Positions 31,568 through 41,305 of a DNA stretch of 64,000 nt are shown in pieces. The stretch is from Antedon mediterranea (lineage: Eukaryota > Echinodermata > Crinoidea > Comatulida > Antedonidae): the NCBI RefSeq assembly GCF_964355755.1, contig NC_092676.1, forward strand, positions 11,204,288 through 11,268,287, read 5' to 3'. Position 1 is the stretch's first letter. Each line of letters opens with the position of its first letter. The notes beneath the pieces are model-generated. The model worked only from the letters and a program-made list of their open reading frames with translations, was not told the DNA's origin and did not search any database. A program made the position numbers and the translations under genes.

Positions 31568-32161
31568 TACTGCTAACATTGTGGAAGTTATTGTGGAAGA
31601 TTCCACACCGATTAAAAACAAAAAAATATTCTTGTCAAGCAACAAGACAAAAGATCAACTCACAGTTTATCTTGTCGATCGACAAAACAGTACGAAATTG
31701 TAAACATCCTATTGTAACAGTCACGCGTCAACACCTGTGAGCACCCAAGAAGAGGAAGATACCTCCTCACGCTTTAGTCAAACTCGTAGAAGACAATATG
31801 CCATCTTTCAATATGAAGGCAGGATGCGAGGAGTTTCTGTCTTCTTGGAACGAAAAGGGTGTCAGCCAAAGATTCAATAACCCTGAGATGGAAACGGTTC
31901 AAAACACTGCCAAATAATCAAGGTGTGGAAAAATTGCCACCAACTTCTGGAGCGTTGCACATACTACGTGCACATCTCCAGGCTAATTTATGGAGCCAAT
32001 ATATCACTATTGACCCAAAAATTCCCGATAACGGCAAACTAAGACCAGTATTATCTGAAAACCAGGCTGCTCCAGAAGCAGTTGTGGAGTCAAACATACG
32101 AACATTGTTGTCTACATCCGATTCAGACAATGATAGTGATGACGAAAGTAACGACGAATAA
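31568..32161 (+). pseudogene. Copy A, segment 4 (C-terminal part)
   Basis: It resumes with ANIVEVIVEDSTPIKN and SSNKTKDQLTVYLVD, matching copy B NKEELFNFLTTKV. Then come VSTQEEEDTSSRFS (compare HEEADSR) and, after an apparent internal deletion, TLRWKRFKTLPNNQGV, KLPPTSGALHILRAHLQANL and LRPVLSENQAAPEAVVE, ending in an acidic tail (DSDNDSDDESNDE) at 32161. The order across 20093-32161 shows one ancestral gene on the plus strand split by three insertions. Confidence 0.55.
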
Positions 32162-32575
32162 GTAAAGTAATACACAAATATTATTATGTTGTTATGTTGG
32201 TACTGTTATATTATGTATTTAATCAAAGTTAAAGAAAAAACAATTTGATTATGTGGCCATTTCAGATTTGTGTTCATCATGGACCAGGCATTGCCAAGCC
32301 ACTTTGTTATAACTAGATGGTACGCTGGCTTCGCTCGCGTACCATCTAGGTCGTGCCCACAGATGGTTCTCGAATACATAATAATTTCAGCGTTAAAAAA
32401 CTGGCGATTTCAAATGTACGTACCGCAGGACAATAATACATGTCGTTTACAGCCTACAGGAACGAATAAATAGATACTGTGATTTATTTACTCAACTAAA
32501 ATTAGCACCATGGGAATTACTTCCGAAAGAGAAACCAATTGTTTAAGTCAAATTTAAACAAACTTAATTTGTGTT

Positions 32576-32995
32576 TTGTATGTAACATTAGGGTTGAGGG
32601 ATGGGGAAGAGGATGGGTGCAAAAAGGAACAATTTTTAAATATTATTCTTTATCCATTTAGTAACGAAATATTAATTGAACTTATTCAACCTTATGTTCC
32701 TAAGCGGTCTCTGAGATCTAGATCTGAGTCTCTTCTTGCCCATATATTTCATCCTTCCACTAAGTTTTATGGAAATCGTTCATTTTCTTCGGTATCCGTT
32801 TCTCTATGGAATGCGTTGCCTATTGAAATCCGTCAGGCTACTTCCACCAGTGTCTTCAAATCTCTCCTCAAAACCCACTTTTTAATTTGTAAATTTCTAA
32901 ATTGTTCTGTCTTTGTAAAGCGCATTGAGGCTTTCAGCATAATGCGCTATATCAAATACCAGTTATTATTATTATTATTATTACTACTATTCTAG
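32576..32995 (+). pseudogene. LINE 3' end fragment with (ATT)n tail
   Basis: Only the C-terminal tail of a CR1/L2-like ORF2 remains: LIQPYVPKRSLRSRSESL, FHPSTKFYGNRSFSSVSV, SLWNALPIEIRQATSTSVF. It is followed by GTAAAGCGCATTGAGG and GCGCTATATCAAATACCAG and an ATT repeat at 32966-32988. This 3' end is close to the tail of the SINE at 36595-36885. It is a 5'-truncated insertion. Confidence 0.8.
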
Positions 32996-33340
32996 GCCTA
33001 CCTAGGCCTAGGCTAGCTAGCTAGAGGCCTAGTTAGGCTTCCTAGGGCCAAGCCTAAGATAAGCTAAATATAGGCCTAGCTAGGCCCCTAGACTAGGCCT
33101 AGGCTAGTTATTTAATCTTGGCCCTAATTAATAGCGATATACCGTACTATGCGGCGACTATAATAGTCCGGCTAGGCCTAACTTTTAGCTTAGCTGACTA
33201 GGCCTATGCAACTAGTTTTTAAAATTGGTACCAACTCACCTCACGCCCAGCCAGGCGGCAAAAGCCGCATCACTTAGTTAGACGTACCTAGGCTAGGCCT
33301 AGAATAGAAGACACTGACAGAAAATTAAAATACATGCCTC
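32995..33340. repeat. TAGGCCTA/CTAGGC-rich block
   Basis: Dense AGGCCTAGGCTAGCTAG-type sequence like that at 1921-2350, following the LINE tail. Confidence 0.7.
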
Positions 33341-34884
33341 TAGGACCTAGAATTATTTATAAATTTGGTGAAACAGAATTTAACCATTTAATTATTTGTT
33401 CTATATAAATTGTAGCCTTAAGGATTGACACTCAAAATAAACATAGATCGGGTCAGTCGGTTGATTTTACTTCCCCCTTTTTAGTGTAAAATGGCTTTAA
33501 GGGTAATATAATAAATTCCCCTTAAGGCATCGATTGTGGTATGAAAACGTTAAGGGGAAAGGCCAAAAAGGTTATATCTGCCATTTTACCTACAAAATGA
33601 AAACAAACGATTGTATCGTAATTAGAATCATTAAAATATATGTTAAAACGCAAAAAAGATTATATTTAGCCGATATTTTGGTTTAAAACGGTTGTTTTCC
33701 TTATTTTCCCCTTAAGGTCAGCATTTACACACTTTCCCCTTAAGGTGCCTACTAATGTACGTGTTATTATTATTATTATTGTTTTCATGTTTTACAAATA
33801 ATATACCACTAAACACAGTAAAACATTGCGATGTAATACTTTGTTGAAACTATCACCGTCCTAGTCGATTGAAATAGTACAGTAGGCCCTACATGTAACG
33901 ATACATCACTACGACGTGTATATGTTTATATAATGTAAAACAATTTGTGAAAACCACCTATTCGGGAAAATCATAAATTCGATTTAATCGTCAATAAATA
34001 TTAAATTATCTAACTCAACTTAATTAGTAGGCCTAATGGTTTTCAATTGTTTCTTAGAGCCAATTCATACTTAAGTTGGTTCCTACCCTACCCACCAAAG
34101 TTGTTCTGCGTTTAGGGCATTTGATGTACTGTAGGCCTATCCTCTACTGGTTTTACAACGCTACTCATGCCAGTGAGGGAAGGGTGATGATGTGGGTGGT
34201 TTAACTGCAATAATAAAGACTTATACATAATATACGGCGAGTGAAAACGCTAGCTCTTTATCCGTTTAAAAATTTATATCCAACCTCTGCAGCACAGATT
34301 GAAAAAAAAAATGGATCGAATTTCTGTTATGAGTATACAGTACTTGCCTTTACGACGCCTGAGGGAATAGACACTTGTGGAACAGAGATTGGAATCTTCC
34401 ATTCATCGCAAATCAATACATTTGTATAAACGTATATTAAATCTATCAAAATAGTATTTTTTAAAGAAAATCGGCCTGTCTTCAACATTATGATGCTGTA
34501 CTCGAGCTGTTCAACCGGTTTTCAGCCATTAAAAACAATTATCGTAGGAGGAGATAGGAAAATGCGAAGCATCCTCGTATTATCGTCTGCGGGTATTTTT
34601 CAAGACGGACATCCATTAGACAGGTGTATACCACGATCGAAAAACACCCCTATTTGGGGCAAATCGTTGAACCTAAATTCGTTTTAATCGTCAATAACTA
34701 ATTATCGAACTCAATTTAATTAGTAAACAGGGTTACATCAGGCGGTTAAAATCAATACCGAAAGTACGAACCAACTTTATATACCATCGAGTAAACATTC
34801 TAGAAATAACGCGTGATTTACCGAATTTTGCCCTTACGTAAATTTATATATAGATAATTCGCCTATCGCTTGCGCATATCTTAC
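33341..34884. other. Non-coding stretch with repeated CCCCTTAAGG palindromes
   Basis: No supported gene; the small ORFs at 34241 and 34490 have no recognisable content. TTCCCCTTAAGG or its inverse occurs near 33519, 33569, 33707 and 33738. Confidence 0.4.
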
Positions 34885-35690
34885 CCATCACATAGTCATC
34901 GAGCTTTAGGTTGAATTCCACCCCGACTCTCCTGTCCCATTGACTCTGAAAATGGAAGTACATTTTTAAGCATTTATTATAGTCTAAATTTTATTGGATT
35001 GCTAGTGAAAGTTATAATTATTATTAAAAATCAGTTTTCACTATAATATCGGTATTTTAACTGACCTTTTCTTTTTGTGAAATTCTTAATCCCATTCCTC
35101 TAAATATGACCATCGGCCGTACCCTAGGGATTCCATCTGCAAATATAGTCAACTGAACCGTACACTGTCGTTTCTCGAGACCAGATGAGCCACTCGCCAC
35201 CCATATCTCTTTCTTTCCTTCTACGTCATACGTCCTTCCATCGGACATAATAAATGGCAGTGGTGTTTGATCCATGTTAGTTATCTCACTATCTGCGAAG
35301 TCTCGCATTAAACGTTGTCTTCGGACGGCTTGGTGGAAGAAAGTAATGGCTGGACCCAAAGCTGTCGGTGGCTTTTGTGCTTGGTACGTTTTCCTTCGAT
35401 GGCTTAGTTTATTCCTCTTCTTGAAATTCATAAACCATCCATTTGAGGTTTTAAAGCCAACTGCTCCCTCTTCTACTGCGATTTGCTTAGCTCTAGACTC
35501 TATCCACCATCGTTTCACTTCAATACCATTATTCCGATTTTCTTTGAACTCTTGAAGAAGCTTTTGCTCAAGTGTCTCATATGGTGTCTTTCTTCCTCGC
35601 ACGCCAACGAACGAACAGTTCTTTGAATGTATTGCAGCAATTGCGTCCTTTCTCTTTTTACACTCTCGCACCAGCTTACGATCAATACTA
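34885..35690 (-). CDS. Pogo/Tigger-type (CENP-B HTH) transposase-derived gene, two exons visible
   Basis: The first visible exon (about 35690-35066) follows a TTTAG acceptor. It carries a CENP-B/Tc5-type helix-turn-helix (WIESRAKQIAVEEG, GFKTSNGWFMNFKKRNKL), then the DDE-1 start NMDQTPLPFIM with the first catalytic Asp (plus about 35262-35275). TVQLTIFADGIPRVRPMVIF and GMGLRISQKEK follow, ending at GTCAGT. The next exon (34945-34885) starts after TTTTCAG and joins in phase as EK|SQWDRRVGVEF, ending at GTAAGAT. WDxRVxVxF is the expected continuation of such transposases. The second and third catalytic Asp exons are not found to the left. Introns in a pogo-type gene point to domestication or to a cellular multi-copy gene; a decayed copy is the alternative. 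Confidence 0.65.
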
Positions 35691-35699
35691 AATTATTTT

Positions 35700-36539
35700 G
35701 GAGTCTTTGCGACACAATTGCCATTAGTGCTATGCCACTGCAAAACATTAAAGACACCTTCCCTACAATTGTGACGTTTTGTAAAAATAATACATATATA
35801 TTACTTTAAAAACATTAAACCAGGTCATTCCTTGTCTTAAATGTACGTTTTACGGTAAATTATAATAAAAAGTGAGAAACAATGCAGTATCTAAGTAGCT
35901 CGCGGCGAGTGACCTCTCGTGGACGGTCTTTAGGCCTAGTTTTGTAGGCCTAGCTGGTAAACATCGGTAACGTACGAACATCGTACGCTAGCTATACCTG
36001 ACGTTGTATAGTTACTGCATTAATTGTCTTTCTATTTTTGCCAGACTCCGTTGATACAGATTGTTTTGGCCTCACGATCGATCGAAAAGTGGGTAAATTA
36101 CAGAAAAAAAAAATATCAATCCGCGCGCAATGCATTTTGGGATTTATAGCGGGACGCTATAATTATTAGAATCGACTTATTTTTCACATTTTTAACCATT
36201 TAAAGACGAAAAAAGTTATCGCAATAGGACCATATAGTATTATTTTTACATTAAATATAGTTTGTGATCTTAAATTATATCTAAAAAACGTAGGAAGGTG
36301 TCTTTAAGCGTATAGTCTCGCGTATACACTTTCCTCGTCTTTACCATTTTGCAAAAGCAAAGAAAAATAGCGAATACACACACAACGTGTTGTTTACTGT
36401 CACGTTTGACAAACTACGCAGTGCAGGCACGTCACTATTCGCTGTGCGTACCGCGTATTGTCTAGGCTCAGACATTTTTTACTGGGGTCTTATACTTTTG
36501 CTTTAGCTTGTACATAATATATAAACAAATAATACAGTA
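35700..36539. other. Intergenic stretch upstream of the pogo-type gene
   Basis: No coding region. It holds GCAATGCATTTTGGGATTTATAG (about 36127-36150, quoted in part: AATGCATTTTGGGA), a promoter-like word, and a TCGATCGATCG palindrome near 36078. The divergent arrangement, with the pogo-type gene to the left and the HIRAN-like ORF to the right, makes a shared promoter possible. Confidence 0.3.
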
Positions 36540-36540
36540 A

Positions 36541-37199
36541 ACGAAAATGGCTACACCAAGTGCTATCCACAAAGTGGCAATTGTTTCATTACGAGTAAGG
36601 GCGTGTGGCGCAGTGTGTTGGACGTTGGACTACCGATCGTCAGACCTAGGTTCGAATCCAACTCTCGCCGCATTGCTTGTATCCGTAGGCAAGATACTTT
36701 ACTTATGTTGCCTCTCTCCACCCAGGTGTATAAATGGGTACCCAGTTAGATCTAGACACAACTTTGCGCTGGTTACCGGCTGCATTATGGGAATACTGGG
36801 GTAATAATGCTTGTAAAGCGCATTTGAGCATGATTACTCATGAAAAGGGCGCTATATAAATGTGGTATTATTATTATTATTATATATTACGAAATAAACG
36901 AAGAAATGATATGTAAACTGGAACCTGAAAAGAAAAGTCTAGCCAGAAATGCAATCGAGGTATGTTCGTTGAATGGTGCAGATGTTGGACATGTTCCTGA
37001 ATGTTTGGCTCAGATAATAGCTCCGTTGATGAAAGATAGGACAGTAGTGCAGCTAGCCAAGATAACTGGAATGGAACGAACGGCCCCAGAAGGAAAATGT
37101 GTACTTGGTGGAGGTGTGGAAATTCCCTGCCGATTTTACATATTTGCCAACGAAGCAGACAAGAAAAAGATACAAGATGCGATCAAAGGGCTTAGGTGA
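36541..37199 (+). pseudogene. HIRAN-like domain ORF interrupted by a SINE
   Basis: Left of the SINE one frame reads WLHQVLSTKWQLF. Right of it (36886 on) it continues HYEINEEMICKLEPEKKS, NAIEVCSLNGADVGHVPE and GGGVEIPCRFYIFANE, with the stop at 37197-37199. VGHVP, followed about 50 residues later by GGxEIPC, is the pattern of HIRAN-type domains in multicopy invertebrate proteins I recall; HIRAN domains bind single-stranded DNA ends in HLTF. Removing the SINE with one 7-bp duplication rejoins the frame. It is the C-terminal part of a longer gene or an exon, and its start is not seen. Confidence 0.5.
36595..36885 (+). mobile_element. tRNA-derived SINE with LINE-like tail
   Basis: Length is 291 bp. 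The head has an A box (TGGCGCAGTGTG, about 36606-36617) and a B box (GGTTCGAATCC, 36649-36659). The body (CACCCAGGTGTATAAATGGG) resembles widespread invertebrate/V-SINE-like sequences. The tail (TGTAAAGCGCATTTGAGC, GGGCGCTATATAAATG, then ATT repeats) matches the 3' end of the LINE fragment at 32910-32990. The target duplication is ATTACGA at 36588-36594 and 36886-36892. It is mobilised by the LINE whose 3' end it shares. Confidence 0.88.
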
Positions 37200-37840
37200 A
37201 TTTATTAATTAGTAGAGGCCTACATGTAGAATACGTGCGTATGCGCTGCATTAAATTTTAATTACTCACAATACAAGCATCGGTGGCGTGCCATACAATT
37301 CGGCTTTTTAATCCGGCGGCCGAGATTGTCGGCGGCCGAGATGGATCTAACCCGATCAAAGCACCATTTGGACGACAATAAACTATAAAATAAATGTATG
37401 ATAAACACAATCATACATATTAATTATTATCATCAGTCTGCATCACAAGTATCTGGAATTAAATTATCCTACTACAGTAACTCTTAATCACGTGTTTGTA
37501 TTGTTTATTTCTGTTCCTTTGACGTTCAGTAATAATAAACCTACATTCTTAATACAGTATAGTAGTCTATCTCGAAAAGAAGCCCATACTATCTTGAAAA
37601 GAAGCCCAGGGGGCTTCATTTCGAAATGGGCTTCTTTTCGAGAGTACTTTTGCAAACTGTAGAGGGGGGCTTCTTTTCGAGATGGGCTTCTTTTCGAGGT
37701 TTTACGGTAGGCCTATATGTAAATCAAAGTTTTAAAAAAACTATTTAATTGATATATGTGTCCATTTTAGATAAAATGCCGGTCATCTTGGATAAAATGG
37801 CGGCCATTTTGACTTGTTCCGTTAAAAAAATGATGTTAGA
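37200..37840. other. Non-coding stretch
   Basis: No gene is seen apart from the hairpin repeat block at 37565-37705. GGCGGCCGAGAT is directly repeated near 37316 and 37333, and a GATAAAATG repeat lies at 37770-37800. Confidence 0.4.
37565..37705. repeat. Direct and inverted GGGCTTCTTTTCGAG repeats (MITE-like)
   Basis: TCGAAAAGAAGCCC and its complement occur at least five times within 140 bases, with GGTTTTACGGTA at the right edge. The layout (dense short hairpins of one 15-mer next to TTTTACGGTA) resembles the end at 63972-64000 (CCGTATTTATCCGAATAAACG). These look like termini of one class of DNA transposon. Confidence 0.6.
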
Positions 37841-38951
37841 TGAATGAATAAGTTAGACATTTGTAAGTCTCCTGGTCCAGACAAAATAAACTCTCGAGTT
37901 TTATAGGAAACAAGTCTACAATTGGCTGATCTTTTGAAGCATTTGTTCACTAAACTGATGAAGCAAGGAGCTATCCCCCTATCTTGGGGCCTCGCAGACG
38001 TTATACCTATATTCAAAAAAGGAAATAAGTCTATACCTTTGAATTATAGACCAGTGAGCCTGACTTCACTAGTATGTAAAACTATGGAAACATTCATTAG
38101 GAATAATATAATGGATCATATGGAAAGCAACAATGTGTTTACCAAAAGTCAACATGGTTTTCGGCCAGGTAGGTTATGTAATACAGCACTACTAGAAGCG
38201 ATTAATCAGTGGACCAAATGGTTAGATGAAGGTTCGAGTTTCGATTGCGTTTTCTTGGACTTTTGATAGCGTTCCACACAAAAGATTAATTAAAAAGCTG
38301 AAAACATATGGTATATAGGAGGAAACTTTTAGTGCAGTGGATAGAGGCGTTCCTTACTAATAGATCACAAGTAGTTGTAGTCCTCAAGGAAGTGTTCTAG
38401 GACCACTGCTTTTCAACTTGTATATCAACGACCTTCCTTATCAAATTGATTTCGAGATAACAATTTTTGCAGATGACACCAAGATTTTTAGACAAATAAA
38501 TAATTTAGATGATGCCAAAAAGTTACAAGATGACATTGACAAGCTGTTTAAATGGTCTATAAAATGGCAACTACCGTTTAACTTAGAAAAATGTAGTGTC
38601 ATGCATTTTGGTAGGAAGATCATTAAATTTCAATACAAGATGGGCTATGCATAAAACAAGAAACTACTACAATGGGTCTCCAAAATGACAGATCTCGGGG
38701 TCGTAATTGATGATAACTTAACTTTCGAATCACATGTTTCTCAAGTTGCTATGAAAGCGAACCAAAAGCTGGGAATCATAAATACGTCTTTTAATTATTT
38801 ATCCTGTCACTCCTTATCTCTTCTGTATAAATCGATTGTAAGACCATCCATGGAATATTGCAGTACTGTTTAGCTGCATGCTTTTTTTAAAGGAATCTGA
38901 TAAGTTGGAAAAGGTTCAACAGCGTGCATCAAGAATGATAACAGATTTACG

Positions 38952-39300
38952 CAATAGGGTTGGTGAACATCAGTCCAAAATACGCAGAATTTTTTCCAAA
39001 ATACGTCAAGTTGAGGGCGCTATACTAATCCAAAATACGCGAGTCTTTCCAAAATACGTCAAGTTGAGGGCGCTTTTCATTTTCCAAAATACGCGAATTG
39101 TCCAAAATACGTCAACTTGAGGGCGCTATTCATTTTCCAAAATACGCGATTTGTCCAAAATAAGTCAAATTTTGGGGTGCTAGTAACTTTCCAAAATACG
39201 TCAACTTGAGGGCGCTATTTATTTTCATAAATACGCAATTTCTCCAAAATAATTTTTGGGGCACTTGTTCCAAAATACCTCATACCTAGGCTACTATTAA
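38952..39300 (+). repeat. Left terminal inverted repeat made of CCAAAATACG units
   Basis: TCCAAAATACG or close variants recur about ten times, separated by (C/G)AAGTTGAGGGCGCT. The array is the mirror of 46478-46743. Reiterated short motifs within TIRs usually serve as multiple transposase-binding sites. Confidence 0.88.
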
Positions 39301-39475
39301 TTTTCTAAAAATAGGAAAATTATCCAACTTAAAACAACTTTTGTAGCGCTATTAATTTTCTACAATAGAAAGTTATCCGACATACCCCCCAACTTGAAGA
39401 CACAGTTTTCTCAAATACGCGAATTTTCCACAAAATATTCGAACCTTCAAAACGCGAGGCTGTTTTCAAAAATAC

Positions 39476-39483
39476 TATAAAGG
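39476..39483 (+). promoter_or_regulatory. TATA-box-like promoter of the KDZ-like transposon
   Basis: TATAAAGG lies just inside the left TIR. It is followed by a short putative first exon ending at a GTAAGT donor (39520), and a TTTCAG acceptor at 41184-41189 precedes the coding start at 41306. This fits a capped 5' leader with an intron of about 1.7 kb. Confidence 0.4.
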
Positions 39484-39519
39484 ATTGTATCTTCAACATT
39501 GAAAAGGAGAACCATTTTG

Positions 39520-41189
39520 GTAAGTTTTAAGTTCAGTTTGTATCATATAAGATATCGATAATACAGTAGGTACGGTCTTGTAGTAGTCTCATTGGCTATA
39601 ATATATATCAATATTTGTTGTATGTTAGGCCTATATCTATATTGTCCCAAAAAGCAATAGCTTAAGTATACGTGTAGGCATATAGTTTAATTGGTATACT
39701 TAACTACCTTAGTAGGACAATGCAAGTTATGTTATTTTGTAATAAATGAATGAAATAATAAAAAGAAACAAGAATAAAAATACTCTAGATGATTATACTA
39801 GGTTATATCATTTGGTAGTGGTGGTCCTGTAGCCATACATTTTTTTTCTGAAAACAACCAAAGTTATACAAAGTTTTCAACCTACAAAAATACGATAACC
39901 AGTTACTATTTTTGATGAAAATATTTTCTCAAATCAACTAAATTACGTTGTGATAATAATTGAAATAAATTAAAATCATACATACGATATAACGATTTCA
40001 TTTTGAATCATTTAAAATTTTATAAAATCAGTTTCATCTAAGGCAGTATAAATGCTTGTAATAGTTCTAGGATACACATTTTTTCAATACATTTTTGTTT
40101 TCTGTATAAATATATAAGTTTATTTATTGTCGACGATGTCGCCCACAGTTAATAGCATTCAACATAAGTATACCACAACTGACCAGTTGCTCTAACCACG
40201 CACGATACGTAGCCTCCCAGGAATAAAGTTGATATAACCTCATGACCTTTTCCATCGTAAAATAGTTACAAGTGGCAGTTTTAAGCGATTTTTGACAGCA
40301 TTATTAATCAGCCCCTAAAATGTGCAGACAACTTAGGATGAAGCAAATGTATATGAATATCAATTTCAATTCATTGGTGGGTAGATGTTTGATTTTAGTG
40401 GTATAGGGCGAGAGAGTCCTCGTAAATTGAGGCTGAGGTGAGAGACCTTTTAGATGAACCTTTAGTTGGTCGGAAATCACTCACAAAATCACAAAAATAA
40501 AAAGAATAAATATTCAAATGTTTCAAACAGCATTTAATATACCTGTCGATGTACAGTAAAAAATCTATAATTTTATTGAAATTTAAAATGGTATAATTAA
40601 GCCTATGACTGATTTTGACTCCTGAAAATTTAATTGGTGGGGAGGGTACAATCCCGCCGTTCATTCTCAAGGCTGCACAATTTTTCATGGTACCCATAAC
40701 CAGGGCTTTGTATCTGCCCGCCCCAATCCATGTAATTCTAGATAGAACCAGGTAAAATGAAACAAAAATAAATTAGCCTATTGCATTCATTATTATTATT
40801 ATATTATCATATTATATATTATTATGTTTATGTCTTCTTTCCTAATGTAATTATTTGTTTGTATTTTTAAAGGATACTGTCAATACATATCGACACATCG
40901 ATTCCTAAGTATAATGTTTAATAGGCAAACCAAGATGAAGATGTAACAAAGGTATGCTACAAGATATAATAATATGTGTGCAATGCATCGTTTTATCGAG
41001 TTAATAAAAACTAGATTTATTTATGGTACTGTATCTAGATTTCTCCAGTATAGGAATATTCACATGTATCTATCAAAAACCTAACCCTTAGCCTAACCTT
41101 ACTTGGTACAGACTCCAAATGTGATACACACTACTGAGAAGAATCGGGTAAAATAAGTATTAATACTAACTTATTTTCCTTAATTTCAG
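39520..41189 (+). other. Probable 5' UTR intron of the transposon gene; no ORF
   Basis: Donor TTTTG|GTAAGT at 39520, polypyrimidine tract and acceptor CCTTAATTTCAG ending 41189. The stretch has no recognisable coding sequence. Confidence 0.4.
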
Positions 41190-41305
41190 AGTTTGTTGCT
41201 GTTTAATTAAAGAAGATTTTACATAAAGTACCACTCTGAGAATTTCTAGCAGAGAGACAAACACAACTGTATATAACTATATATATATATAGGTTTTAGA
41301 AAAAA

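Noticed and set aside
34241-34687. Two short plus-strand ORFs
   Set aside because: No recognisable domains; could be chance in non-coding DNA.
35274-35555. 93-codon plus-strand ORF
   Set aside because: Antisense of the pogo-type exon.
36602-36675. Possible functional tRNA gene
   Set aside because: A and B boxes are present, but the body continues into a SINE with LINE-like tail and target duplication, and no clean cloverleaf is evident.
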